Shown here: positions 27,455 through 36,794 of the stretch, piece by piece
How the letters are laid out: each line of letters begins with the position of its first letter
How positions within the stretch are numbered: the first letter of the stretch is position 1
Assembly: GCF_015694705.1 (NCBI RefSeq)
Contig: NZ_JADQDR010000006.1
Span: forward strand, 186,001-250,000
From: Pontibacter rufus
Lineage (GTDB): Bacteria; Bacteroidota; Bacteroidia; Cytophagales; Hymenobacteraceae
Direction of reading: 5' to 3'
DNA length: 64,000 nucleotides
Program-made: the position numbers and the translations under genes
Notes under the pieces: model-generated
Databases searched by the model: none
What the model saw: only the letters and a program-made list of their open reading frames with translations
Told to the model about the DNA's origin: nothing

Positions 27455-28834
27455 TTAAGGCAAAATATAGTGGAAGGCCAGCCACTCATCTTTTCCAGCA
27501 TCATAGCTGGTACCAAACCAGATACCTTTGCTTTGAAATTCTTCCGGGAAAGCTTTTACAACCTTCAGAATATTGGTAGCCGGGTTCATCCAGTGTCCCG
27601 GATTCTGGATTAGCGTACCCCCTTCGCTTAAGGTAATTTCATTGGTCTCTTCGTTTATCGTAAATGTGCCTGTTGTGGTCTCGCCGTTCTGGTAGCGGGT
27701 ATAATTCTGGCCGCCAAATTGGTCGAAGCGAACCCATGCGCCTGCCGCAGCAGTAACCCAGGTGTCGTTCCAGCCCCAGTCTTTAGAGTCTGCGGCCGAT
27801 GTCGTCCAGCCTTTGCCGCCTGCAATCCAGTCCACCGGATTACCTGCCACATCCAGTTCCCATACCCGCCCGGAAGACTGGCCACCGGTCAGCATCGTCA
27901 GTAATTCGCCAGGAGCAAATGTTGGATCAAAACCTTCGTCCGGACCTGTTTCTACCGGCGCTTCGGGCACGTAGTTATCAGCGTACTCTTTCGGGATAAA
28001 ATTCCATACATACAGGTAATCGCCTTCGCTGTTGGTGCGGCGAACGCCGACCTGCAGCGCGTTTTCAGTCAACGACAGCACCACCAGGTTGTTGTTCCAG
28101 TTTGTGGCGTTCGCAATAAAGCTGGGAGATCGGAGGATAGTCGCATCTGTTGTGCTCAAAGTATGCTCTTTCGCGTTGAAAGAGAAAGTGCCTGTCTCGT
28201 TCACACCTTCCGATACTTTATGAGTTTTCAGAATGGGCCCGCCTTTCAGGCTGAAAGTCATGGTACTGGCTGTATCTGCCGCCGGGATCAGCCAGGTATT
28301 ATCAGCATAAGCAGGCGCCCATCCTAATTTAGCAGTCCCTACCTGGAAATCTTCCCAGGTGGTTAACGGCTCATAGTAGTATATAGGCCCGTCAAAAATA
28401 CCGTGCCCGCCATAGTCCAGTACCCACGTCTTCTCATTGCCAACGCCGCCGGTCAGGTTTGTCCACAACGGATCGTTCACGTAGCTGAGGTTATCTTCTG
28501 TCACATGGATGGTCGTCGGCTCCATCTCCACGATTCCGCCGGCTGTAAGCGCAGAAAACTTGATAACATAATCGCCTGCAAAGGCAAAATGCACCGTATC
28601 GACCATGCGGTTTGACTTTCCGGTGCCGTAATCCCACATAGATACTGTTTCGGGAGTCTGATTGATGAGGATAACTGTGTTGCCGCCCGGATCGGCCTCC
28701 AGGTCCTGCACCACTTTGTAATGTATCTCGGATCTGTCGAGCATTCTGCCCAAATCGTGGTCATTATCCTGGCACGATGTAAAAAGAAACATCGGGGCAA
28801 GAAGCAGTAAAAATAAAATTCTGAAGCTTTTCAT
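27455..28834 (-). CDS. PUL 2 surface lipoprotein with PKD-like domain and a duplicated C-terminal domain
   Basis: A 459-residue lipoprotein of no named family known to me, in the place of a surface glycan-binding protein after SusD. ATG at 28834 is chosen since it starts the signal peptide MKSFRILFLLLLAP ending at TSC; the 29 codons upstream look untranslated. Residues about 25-110 resemble a PKD fold (PETVSMWDYGTG, DYVIKFSA). Two copies of one domain follow (about 120-285 and 305-459). Each runs from LTGG plus a W-x-L-D strand, through a Trp-rich middle, to TGTFxxN, ILxxP, a hydrophobic VV or VK strand and a final W/F strand. The many Trp residues suit sugar binding. A terminator lies just downstream. 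Confidence 0.78.
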   Translation of the reverse strand: MKSFRILFLLLLAPMFLFTSCQDNDHDLGRMLDRSEIHYKVVQDLEADPGGNTVILINQTPETVSMWDYGTGKSNRMVDTVHFAFAGDYVIKFSALTAGGIVEMEPTTIHVTEDNLSYVNDPLWTNLTGGVGNEKTWVLDYGGHGIFDGPIYYYEPLTTWEDFQVGTAKLGWAPAYADNTWLIPAADTASTMTFSLKGGPILKTHKVSEGVNETGTFSFNAKEHTLSTTDATILRSPSFIANATNWNNNLVVLSLTENALQVGVRRTNSEGDYLYVWNFIPKEYADNYVPEAPVETGPDEGFDPTFAPGELLTMLTGGQSSGRVWELDVAGNPVDWIAGGKGWTTSAADSKDWGWNDTWVTAAAGAWVRFDQFGGQNYTRYQNGETTTGTFTINEETNEITLSEGGTLIQNPGHWMNPATNILKVVKAFPEEFQSKGIWFGTSYDAGKDEWLAFHYILP

Positions 28835-28911
28835 CTTATAAAGTCTTTTATGGTCACCTGGTTCCCTGCATGTACCGGACAGGAGCTGCGCAAAGATCTG
28901 TGCTCCCCTGC

Positions 28912-28927
28912 CCCGGCACATGCCGGG
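28912..28927 (-). repeat. Intercistronic hairpin between SusD2 and the lipoprotein gene
   Basis: CCCGGCACATGCCGGG forms a 6-bp GC stem with a 4-base loop in the 123-bp gap between the two genes. It may attenuate transcription or stabilise the upstream susCD message; no T-run follows. Confidence 0.4.
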
Positions 28928-28957
28928 TTCATGTTGTTTTACCTGATAAGCTGCACC

Positions 28958-30550
28958 CTACCAGCCAGGATTTTGCTGCAGCACGCCATCTGACAGCGTG
29001 ATTTGTGTATAGGGAATTTGCTGCAGGCCCCGGGTTTGAATAATATTATTAGCTACTATCGTTTTAGGTACCGTTGTGCCGCCGTTTTCCACCGTAGTTG
29101 ATTCGGCAATTTCAGCAGCAGCCACTTCTACACCCTGGCGCAGCAGGTCCCAGTAGCGCAGCCCTTCAAAGGCAAACTCCAGGCGGCGCTCTTCCAGCAT
29201 GTTTTCCCCGGTTACGGGCAATGCCGAGAAGTTGTCTTTGTAAGCGCGTCGCCGTACTGTATCAAAATAAGCCTGGGCATTGGGGCTGCCCAGCTCGGCT
29301 GCCATCAGCAACACATCCGCATAGCGAATAGAAACAAAATCCTGGAACTGGCCAATCATAAAGTTAGTGGCGCCCAGGCTTACGGGTATGCTGTTGCCGT
29401 TCTCGTCCACCATCGGGGTATACTTCTTTATATAATAGCCGGTGTATTCTCTTTGTTTGGCCTGATTGACAAAAGGAATGTCCTCTTCTTTAATAGCGAT
29501 GATAGATGCTGTTTTACGCGTGTCGTTGTCGCTGTAGGCATTCCAGAGTTCCGGGTTCACGGTACCTCCTCCCCACCCGTTTCCGTAAGGATAGTTGAAC
29601 TGCTCACGCAGCCCGAGCATCACCATCCAGTGGTTACCATCGGTGTTTCCGTTGTAGTCGCTGGTATAGGTATACTTGACGGCAAACACGGTTTCCTTGT
29701 TATCCTCTCCCGCATAGTCTCCGAGCGAGGCTGCCGGCCATAGATTAGCATAGTCTTCTACCAAACCAAAGCCGCCATTGGCAATCACGTCTTCCAGGTA
29801 GGCCAGGGCCTGTGCTTTGTCCACCACGCCTGCCAGATCGGGCTTTGCGTAATAGCCGGTATAGTATAAGTATGCGCGACCTAGCAGCGCTTCTGCCGCC
29901 CATTTGGTTGCGCGGCCGTAAGTTGCCGGATTTTGAGCCGTATAGGGAGTAGCCGCCAGGTTCTCGGTAGCAAACTTCAGGTCTTCCGCAATCACTTTAT
30001 ACACCTCTTCCGGCGCTGCCTGCGGCAGGTTTTCGGCGGTGGGTTCTGTCAGCAGCGGAATATTGCCCCAGAGCCGCACCATGTCGAAGTATAAATAAGC
30101 ACGTAAGTACCTGGCTTCAGCCTCGTAAGTATTCCTGAGTTCTTCTTTACCGGTCCAGTCTATCTGATCCATTTTGCTGATCAGCACATTGCAGCGGTAT
30201 ATGGCCCTGTAATAAGCAGACCAATTACCCCCAAAGAGATTCTGATCCGAAGGAGAACGGGATTTATCAAACTCATCGAGCATCTGGTAGCCGAAACCGT
30301 CTGAGTTGCCTGTGCCGCCGTAAGCATTGTCGGAGAGCACGATGGAAGCAACCGGAAAACTGATGCCTTCTGCCCACACCGACTGCAGTCCGTCATAGCA
30401 TCCTACCAGGGCTTTGTAAGCATCGTCCGGAGTCCGGTAAAAGTTGGCATCCGTTACCGATGTCAGGGGTTCTGTATCCAGGAAGCTATCGTCGCAGGCC
30501 CCCAATGACAGAACGCCCAATGCCAGTAATAATATCTTTGCTCTTTTCAT
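28958..30550 (-). CDS. SusD/RagB-family glycan-binding lipoprotein of PUL 2
   Basis: A 530-residue SusD homologue that pairs with the SusC immediately upstream. ATG at 30550 gives MKRAKILLLALGVLSLGAC, a clean lipoprotein signal; the ATG at 30565 adds five residues. The mature start DDSFLDTEPLTSVTDANFYRTPDDAYKAL is typical of the family, as are ARYLRAYLYFDMVRLWGNIPLL and the C-terminal ISIRYADVLLMAAELG-like region and RRLEFAFEGLRYWDLLRQG. It is complete. The gap to SusC is at most 18 bp. Confidence 0.96.
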   Translation of the reverse strand: MKRAKILLLALGVLSLGACDDSFLDTEPLTSVTDANFYRTPDDAYKALVGCYDGLQSVWAEGISFPVASIVLSDNAYGGTGNSDGFGYQMLDEFDKSRSPSDQNLFGGNWSAYYRAIYRCNVLISKMDQIDWTGKEELRNTYEAEARYLRAYLYFDMVRLWGNIPLLTEPTAENLPQAAPEEVYKVIAEDLKFATENLAATPYTAQNPATYGRATKWAAEALLGRAYLYYTGYYAKPDLAGVVDKAQALAYLEDVIANGGFGLVEDYANLWPAASLGDYAGEDNKETVFAVKYTYTSDYNGNTDGNHWMVMLGLREQFNYPYGNGWGGGTVNPELWNAYSDNDTRKTASIIAIKEEDIPFVNQAKQREYTGYYIKKYTPMVDENGNSIPVSLGATNFMIGQFQDFVSIRYADVLLMAAELGSPNAQAYFDTVRRRAYKDNFSALPVTGENMLEERRLEFAFEGLRYWDLLRQGVEVAAAEIAESTTVENGGTTVPKTIVANNIIQTRGLQQIPYTQITLSDGVLQQNPGW

Positions 30551-30568
30551 ACGTTTACAATTCAATTC

Positions 30569-33500
30569 TTAAAACTTAAGGTTCGCTCCAATCAACACTG
30601 TTCTTGGCCTTGGATAATATCCCAGGTCCACACCCTGCGCAAAGTCAATGCTATACCCTATTTCCGGGTCCATACCTTCGTATTTGGTGAAGGTGTACAG
30701 GTTCTGCACCGAAGCATAAATTCTTACCTGGCTGAGGTAATCTTTCTTGATCAAGCGGCCGAAATCATAACCAACCGTTACATTGCTGATGCGCAGGAAA
30801 TCGCCGTCATGGATGTACAGGTCAGAGAAGTTGGTCCAATTACGGGCATCTTCTGTTACACGCGGAATGGTGTTGGAAGAACCTGGGCCGTGCCAGCGAT
30901 CCAGAATAGCGGTGGTATAGTTGGCATACTGGTTTGCCTGGTTGCGGTACGACTGCACGAGTTGGTTGCCGGCCACGCCCGAAGCAAGCAGCGAAAAATC
31001 AAACCCTCTGTAATCGGCAGAGAGGGTCAGGCCGAAAGTATAATCGGGGTTGGGATTACCGATAATGGTTCTGTCCTGCTCATTGATCACGCCATCGCCG
31101 TTCTGGTCCACATACCTCACATCGCCCGGCGCGGCATTTGGCTGGATCAGGACGCCTTCCGGCGATCTGTAAGCACCTACTTCTTCCTCACTCTGGAAAA
31201 TACCGGCGGTTTGCAAGCCCCAGAAATAGCCGATAGGGAAACCGTTCTGCGCTCTGTAGAACTCCAGCGAGTTGTCGAACAACTGGTTCGCCAGTCCGTG
31301 CACAACGCCATCAGCTGTCGGGATGCTGCCTACTTCATTTTTGTTGTAAGCGCCGTTCACGCCCACTGAATAGTTAAGCTCCCCAATGTTGTCGTTATAC
31401 GTAATACCAAGTTCCACCCCTGTATTCTTCACGTCTCCACCGTTGATAAAAGGCGGTGCGGCGCCTGCCGTAGCCAGGATGGGCGCCTCTATCAGCCAGT
31501 CTTTGGTCGTTTTATCATACCAGTCGAAGCTCATATCCAACTTGCCGTTCAGGAAACGGGCATCGAAACCAAGGTCGGTCTGCTCCGATGTTTCCCATTG
31601 CAGATCAGGATTACCGAGCCTGCTGGGATAAGCGCCAGGGGTAAGCGTGCCTTCTTCAGATCCGAAAATATAGTTGGTGTTGGCAAAAGTAACCGGCGCC
31701 AGGTACTGGAAGAAGCTGATGTTCTGGTTGCCGACCTGTCCCCAGCTGGCACGCAGTTTCAGAAAACTCAGCCAGTCCTGCGTATCACCCATAAATGCTT
31801 CGTTGGTTACTACCCAACCAGCCGAAACAGAGGGAAAGTAGCCCCAGCGGTGGCCTTGTGCGAACCTGGATGATCCATCGGCACGGAAGGTCGTGTTCAG
31901 CAGATAAGTTTCCTTGTAATTATAGTTCAGTCTGCCGAAATACGACATCCTTCTATCCTGGTCGTAAGGAGCGCCGGTGAGGCTGATGCCGGCCCCAAGG
32001 CTGTTGGTGGCATTAGACAGCCAGGCGTGCTCCAGATCATTGAATATAAGATCCGTGTTGCTGCCATAGATGCTGCTGCCATCGTTCTGGTAGGCAGAAG
32101 TACCAACCATCACCTCAAAGGCATTGTCTTCGTTCAGGTTGAAATTGTAAGTCAGCAAATTGTCCCAGATCAAGGTTCTGCCTTTGCCCATCGACTGTCC
32201 TACCCTTGTGATGTTGTTAAAGGCGTAAGCAGACAAAGTATAAACTGGCATGAAAGAACGGCTTTCGCTCGCAGCATAATCCAGCCCCAGGCTTGTTCTG
32301 AATCTCAGGTTTTTGATAGGCTCCACGACCAGGTACATATCTCCTAACAGGCGCTGGTTGTTGCGCTCGTTCTGGTTACCATAAACCATCTGTGCATAAG
32401 GATTCGCCTCACCAGTATTCCAGGTAGAATTGCTGTTGTCGTAGAAGTTACCGTCCTCGTCATACATCGGCACAAACGGGCTGGTGTTAAAGGCGCCTCG
32501 TAACGAGTTATTGTACTGGTTACCTACCCCGATACCATTATTGTTGATATAGGCATAGGTCAGGTGCTCGCCTATTTTGATAACGTCCTTATACAGGTTG
32601 TGCTCAGAGTTGATCAGGAAATTATAGCGCTCATAGTTAGACAGGCTTTTGCCGCCCACAATGCCTTCCTGCGAAGTATAAGAAAGAGACGTAGAGAAAG
32701 TAGAAGTTTCAGAGCCTCCGCTCGCCCCCAAAGTATAATTTTGGGTAACGGCATCATTCACAAACATCTCATCCAGCCAATCGGTGCCGCTGCCCATGGC
32801 CGCAATCTCATCGTTGGTGAAATACGGCATTTTGCCTGCATTTACGGCAGCCTCGTTCATGATAGAAGCATACTCTTTGGAGTTCAGCAAGTCAGCTTTT
32901 CTGGCAACATTCTGCAGGCCATAGTAGGCATCAAACGTAATTTTGGCCGGCTGACCGGTCTTGCCTCCGCGGGTTGTGATCAGCACCACGCCGTTGGCAG
33001 CCTGCGAGCCATAAATAGCGGCAGAAGCGGCATCTTTCAGCACATCAATGGAGGCAATATCCGCAGGGTTCAGGTAAGAAATATCGCCTGTCAGCACACC
33101 GTCTACCACGTAAAGCGGGCCGGCATTGCCGATGGTACCCAGGCCCCGCACAATCACGCGCATCCCTTCGCCCGGCTGGCCCGACGTAGAAGAAATCTGC
33201 ACGCCCGGCGCCTGCCCCTGCAAAGCCTGCAGTGCGTTGGTGGTGCTTTGCTTCTGAATGTCCTCCCCTGATACCTGCGCTGTGGCGCCGGTTACGAGTT
33301 TCTTCTGTTGCGTGCCATAACCTACCACCACTACCTCGTCCAGCAATTCCTGATCGGTGGCCAGGGCTATGTTTATTTGTGAACGCCCGTTAACAGGCAC
33401 TTCCTGTGTTTTAAAACCGATGTAAGATACCACGAGCACCGCATCATCAGCGGCCTGCAGCGCAAAATTTCCGTCAATATCCGTTATGCTTCCGGTAGAT

Positions 33501-33637
33501 GTTCCTTTCACGGCAATACTTACGCCGGGCAGCCCTGTTCCATCAGCTTCTGATGTAACACGCCCTTTTACAACCTGCTGCGCATAAGCGGCTCCACAGG
33601 TATAGAGCAACAATATTAGTATTAGAAATTTCCTCAT
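30569..33637 (-). CDS. SusC/RagA-family TonB-dependent transporter of PUL 2
   Basis: TonB-dependent outer-membrane importer of 1022 residues. It has a signal peptide MRKFLILILLLYTCGAAYAQ, a carboxypeptidase-regulatory-like domain (about 22-100), a TonB-box/plug region (PLYVVDGVLTGD, SAAIYGSQAANGVVLITT) and a 22-strand barrel ending GANLKF. The N-terminal 100 residues are close to those of the PUL 1 SusC, whereas the barrels differ, as expected for different substrates. The gene begins 58 bp after GH31, with a hairpin between them. Confidence 0.96.
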   Translation of the reverse strand: MRKFLILILLLYTCGAAYAQQVVKGRVTSEADGTGLPGVSIAVKGTSTGSITDIDGNFALQAADDAVLVVSYIGFKTQEVPVNGRSQINIALATDQELLDEVVVVGYGTQQKKLVTGATAQVSGEDIQKQSTTNALQALQGQAPGVQISSTSGQPGEGMRVIVRGLGTIGNAGPLYVVDGVLTGDISYLNPADIASIDVLKDAASAAIYGSQAANGVVLITTRGGKTGQPAKITFDAYYGLQNVARKADLLNSKEYASIMNEAAVNAGKMPYFTNDEIAAMGSGTDWLDEMFVNDAVTQNYTLGASGGSETSTFSTSLSYTSQEGIVGGKSLSNYERYNFLINSEHNLYKDVIKIGEHLTYAYINNNGIGVGNQYNNSLRGAFNTSPFVPMYDEDGNFYDNSNSTWNTGEANPYAQMVYGNQNERNNQRLLGDMYLVVEPIKNLRFRTSLGLDYAASESRSFMPVYTLSAYAFNNITRVGQSMGKGRTLIWDNLLTYNFNLNEDNAFEVMVGTSAYQNDGSSIYGSNTDLIFNDLEHAWLSNATNSLGAGISLTGAPYDQDRRMSYFGRLNYNYKETYLLNTTFRADGSSRFAQGHRWGYFPSVSAGWVVTNEAFMGDTQDWLSFLKLRASWGQVGNQNISFFQYLAPVTFANTNYIFGSEEGTLTPGAYPSRLGNPDLQWETSEQTDLGFDARFLNGKLDMSFDWYDKTTKDWLIEAPILATAGAAPPFINGGDVKNTGVELGITYNDNIGELNYSVGVNGAYNKNEVGSIPTADGVVHGLANQLFDNSLEFYRAQNGFPIGYFWGLQTAGIFQSEEEVGAYRSPEGVLIQPNAAPGDVRYVDQNGDGVINEQDRTIIGNPNPDYTFGLTLSADYRGFDFSLLASGVAGNQLVQSYRNQANQYANYTTAILDRWHGPGSSNTIPRVTEDARNWTNFSDLYIHDGDFLRISNVTVGYDFGRLIKKDYLSQVRIYASVQNLYTFTKYEGMDPEIGYSIDFAQGVDLGYYPRPRTVLIGANLKF

Positions 33638-33658
33638 GTGAATTGAAATTTAGGTTAT

Positions 33659-33696
33659 GAGAAAGCCCCGCCAGCCGGTGCTGGAAACGCTTTCTC
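33659..33696 (-). repeat. Cruciform hairpin between GH31 and SusC of PUL 2
   Basis: An outer stem GAGAAAGC (33659-33666) pairs with GCTTTCTC (33689-33696), and an inner stem CCAGC/GCTGG closes a CGGT loop. It reaches the GH31 stop codon. No T-run follows, so partial attenuation or mRNA processing between GH31 and susC is more likely than full termination. Confidence 0.5.
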
Positions 33697-36551
33697 TATT
33701 TAAGCTTAACTGATTTGGATTTTCCGGAATATTTAATTACCTGATCAGGCGTGGCGTCAAACTGCAGTTCTTTGGGCCTGTTTTGATTGATGTATACCAC
33801 GTTGAAGGTTCTGTTTTTCAGCATACCATCAAAACTGCCTTCGCGCTTGCCTATCGTGAGTGTTTTAGCGGCTTCGTTGTAGGTGATGGGGATAATGGCA
33901 AACTTTCCTTTCTCATAGTTATAGTTGGTGTTCTCGTCTTCGTAAAGTTCGAATTTACCATCTTTGCCACCATATACATACAGTGTTATGGTTTCTGCAG
34001 GCTTTTCGGCCGCGTATTCTATTTCAGGGCCAAACGGAAGTATAGCGCCCTCTTTTACAAAAATCGGCATACGCTCGTAAGGCGCATCTGCTGTAAGTTG
34101 CTGACCGCCTTTCACGTACTTGCCGTCGTACAGGTTGTACCAGCCGGTGCCGGCTGGCAGGTATAAACTACGGGTAGTGGCTTTGTATTCATACACCGGA
34201 TTTATCAGCAGGCCTGGCCCGAACATAAACTGGTCGCCGATATTGAACACTTTCTTATCTTGTCCGAAGTCCATTACCAGCGCACGCATGATGGTATAAT
34301 CGTCGTGGTATACCTTGCCGGTGAGCGAATAAATGTAGGGCATCAGGCGGTAGCGCAGCTTGTTGTAATACACGATAGACTTGTAAGCCTTGTGATCTGC
34401 CGGGGCAACGTTAAAAACTTCACGATAAGGAAACTGGCCATGCGATCGGAATAAGGGCGTGAACGTGCCATACTGGTACCAGCGGGTTTCCAGTTCCCGC
34501 CACTGCTCCAGCGCTTCGCCTTTCGGCTCAGGCCGGTCATACTTGTTTTCTACAAAGAAACCGCCGATATCGGTTGTCCAGTACGGGAGGCCGGAGAGCG
34601 AGAAGTTGAGGCCAGCCGGGATCTGACGGCCCATCTCGTCGAACGTGGCGGCAATGTCGCCGCTCCAGGTGGCAGCTCCGTAGCGCTGCAAACCGCCAAA
34701 AGCCGAGCGGGTAAGTATAAATACGCGCTTGTTGGGCGCTACACTACGCTGCCCCTCATAAATGGCTTTGTTCTGCATCAGCACGTAGGCATTAAAAACC
34801 TTGTCGGCCGCACCCAGGTAAGTTGGGTTCATCAGGGCCTTGCGGTGCTCGATAGAGGAATTCGACAGGATATCGGGCTCGGTGGCGTCCAGCCACCAGG
34901 CGTCCACGCCTTTGCTGTACAGTTTTTCGTTTAGGAGTTTCCAGAAAAGCTTTCTGCCCTCGGGGTTAAAAGCATCATAAAAAGTGGACACATAGCCTTT
35001 GCCAATCCAGTCGCGGATGCCTTCGTTTATACTTGTTTTGTAGAGCAGACCTTTGTCATCAAATAGCTTATAGTTAGCCGTTCCCTCATAAAACTTAGGC
35101 CACACCGATATCATGAAGTGCATGTTATACTTGTCGTGCAGCTCGTCAATCATACCTTCAGCATCCGGGAAGCGCGTTTCGTCAAATTCGTGGCTGCCCC
35201 ACTGATCTTCCTTCCAGTAAGACCAGTCCAGCACAATGTTATCGATGGGGATTTCCCTTTTCCGGAATTCCTTTGCTGTGCTGAGGATCTCTTCCTGCGT
35301 TTTGTAGCGCTCGCGGCTTTGCCAGAAGCCCATCGCCCACTTCGGCATTACCTGCGCGGCGCCCGTTAAAGTTCTGTAGCCACTGATAACTTCATCGATG
35401 TTGCGGCCATTCACAAAGTAATAGTTGATCTTATCGCCTGCCTCCGAGGCAAAGGCAATCCTGCTTTTCTCCGCCGGCGTTTGCGGCGTCAGGTAGCGTA
35501 GGGCAATAAACGACTGCCCGCCGTCCGGGTTCCACTCAATTTTAAATGGATGCCTGCGGCCCTTTTCCAGCTTCTGCGTAAACACCGATTGTCCCGGATT
35601 CCAGGCTTCGCGCCATTTGTCCAGCAGCAGCTCGTTGTCTATCCATACTTTTACATAGCCGGATGCCGGCATCGAAAAATGAAATTCGCCGCTTGCATCC
35701 GGCTCGATATAACCCTCCCAGGTCACGGTGCCGCCTTCCAGAGAATACCCTTCCGGGAAATTCTTCAGCTGCTCCAGAAATTCATAGTTAATATCCTTTT
35801 CCAGGCGCACAATGGGCGCTTTGCCTGATTTGGGAGCCGATATGTAAGTAGCAGTGAGTCCGCCGGGTTTGTTGTCTTTTGTGTAGAGTTTCAGGCTGGA
35901 AAGTGGCTGATACGGCCGTACATCGCCAAACTTGGTAATGGAGTTGTTATCCCAGAGGATGCCGTAGTTCCTGTTCGAAACCATGAAGGGCACAACAGCC
36001 ACGGAGTTATACTGCGTCAGGTCTACCTGCCAGCCCCTGTAATTCATCAGGCCGGTCTGGTGCTGGCCCAGGCCATAAAAGGCTTCGCCATCAGCTGCCT
36101 TAAAAGCCTGCTGCAATGCATAGCTTTTTTCCTGACCAAACTTAACCGGCGTAAATGCATTGCCGCTTCCACCGGTTTCCTGCAATATTGTATTTCCGGC
36201 CTTATCCTGAAAAGTAACCTCGCCGGTGCTGGCGGCTACTTTTACCTGCAGCGATTTTGTGCTGAGTACCAGGCCATCGTTGTTTTCCTTAATTGTCCAG
36301 CCTGCGGGCGCTTTTCCGGTGTCAATCACCATCAGGCTTTCCTCGTTTCCAAACTCCCGCGTGGGCGCAGCCACTACATGTATGATGTTGTCTGCTATTA
36401 CCTGGAGCTTTACATACTGTGGGTCTGCGGCACTTGTCTGTTCCAGCTCCACCAGCACGCCGTCGTCTAACTTCTTAAAGCTTTTAATGGGTCCGGTGAA
36501 GGACGACAGCGCAACAAATAACAACAGGTAAAGGGCACTTCTAACTCTCAT
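33696..36551 (-). CDS. GH31 alpha-xylosidase-type enzyme with PA14 insert
   Basis: Retaining alpha-glycosidase of 951 residues from the ATG at 36551, which opens the signal peptide MRVRSALYLLLFVALSSF; the 25 codons before it look non-coding. An N-terminal beta-sandwich (about 25-250) is interrupted by a PA14 module (about 255-360: WEGYIEPDASGEFHF, KVWIDNELLLDKW), as in xyloglucan-active GH31 alpha-xylosidases. The barrel carries the nucleophile Asp in WWLDATEPD (residue 555 in this numbering) and the acid/base Asp in TWSGD (632). The PA14 insert and WLDATEPD favour alpha-xylosidase over alpha-glucosidase. The 22-bp element lies 85 bp upstream. With GH9 and GH2 it fits xyloglucan breakdown. 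Confidence 0.92.
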   Translation of the reverse strand: MRVRSALYLLLFVALSSFTGPIKSFKKLDDGVLVELEQTSAADPQYVKLQVIADNIIHVVAAPTREFGNEESLMVIDTGKAPAGWTIKENNDGLVLSTKSLQVKVAASTGEVTFQDKAGNTILQETGGSGNAFTPVKFGQEKSYALQQAFKAADGEAFYGLGQHQTGLMNYRGWQVDLTQYNSVAVVPFMVSNRNYGILWDNNSITKFGDVRPYQPLSSLKLYTKDNKPGGLTATYISAPKSGKAPIVRLEKDINYEFLEQLKNFPEGYSLEGGTVTWEGYIEPDASGEFHFSMPASGYVKVWIDNELLLDKWREAWNPGQSVFTQKLEKGRRHPFKIEWNPDGGQSFIALRYLTPQTPAEKSRIAFASEAGDKINYYFVNGRNIDEVISGYRTLTGAAQVMPKWAMGFWQSRERYKTQEEILSTAKEFRKREIPIDNIVLDWSYWKEDQWGSHEFDETRFPDAEGMIDELHDKYNMHFMISVWPKFYEGTANYKLFDDKGLLYKTSINEGIRDWIGKGYVSTFYDAFNPEGRKLFWKLLNEKLYSKGVDAWWLDATEPDILSNSSIEHRKALMNPTYLGAADKVFNAYVLMQNKAIYEGQRSVAPNKRVFILTRSAFGGLQRYGAATWSGDIAATFDEMGRQIPAGLNFSLSGLPYWTTDIGGFFVENKYDRPEPKGEALEQWRELETRWYQYGTFTPLFRSHGQFPYREVFNVAPADHKAYKSIVYYNKLRYRLMPYIYSLTGKVYHDDYTIMRALVMDFGQDKKVFNIGDQFMFGPGLLINPVYEYKATTRSLYLPAGTGWYNLYDGKYVKGGQQLTADAPYERMPIFVKEGAILPFGPEIEYAAEKPAETITLYVYGGKDGKFELYEDENTNYNYEKGKFAIIPITYNEAAKTLTIGKREGSFDGMLKNRTFNVVYINQNRPKELQFDATPDQVIKYSGKSKSVKLK

Positions 36552-36636
36552 TTTCAAAGGGTAAAGTTTGTCTTTCACGGCACGCATCAGGTGCGTTTTT
36601 AACCCTAGCAAGGTACCGGAAAGCACGGGAGAGCAG

Positions 36637-36658
36637 GGGTATCAAATGTTTCTGATAT
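36637..36658 (-). promoter_or_regulatory. Candidate PUL operator, copy C (upstream of GH31)
   Basis: The site reads GGGTAT, CAA, then ATGTTTCTGATAT on the + strand, between the HTCS terminator and the GH31 start. It shares 16 invariant positions and the spacer length with copies A and B. This is the copy nearest to the HTCS gene. Confidence 0.5.
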
Positions 36659-36740
36659 GCGCACAAAAGGTTAATATCGCCCGAAATACGGGTTTTAAGC
36701 CCTGTTGAGAGTGGTATGTTCGTATCAGATTGAGTATAGC

Positions 36741-36781
36741 CACAAAAAAGCCGGGCAGTTGGATGGCCCGGCTTTTTTGTG
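36741..36781. terminator. Strong terminator after the HTCS gene
   Basis: A perfect 16-bp stem, CACAAAAAAGCCGGGC with its complement at 36766-36781, encloses a 9-base loop. A GC core followed by TTTTTT on either strand makes it a good intrinsic terminator in both directions. It lies 14 bp after the HTCS stop codon at 36795 and isolates that gene from PUL 2. Confidence 0.85.
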
Positions 36782-36794
36782 CGGCAACATGCTT

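Noticed and set aside
20041-33637. Similarity between the N-terminal regions of the two SusC genes as a possible recombination scar
   Set aside because: The carboxypeptidase-like and plug domains are generally conserved within one genome; the barrels and flanks differ and no breakpoints are visible.
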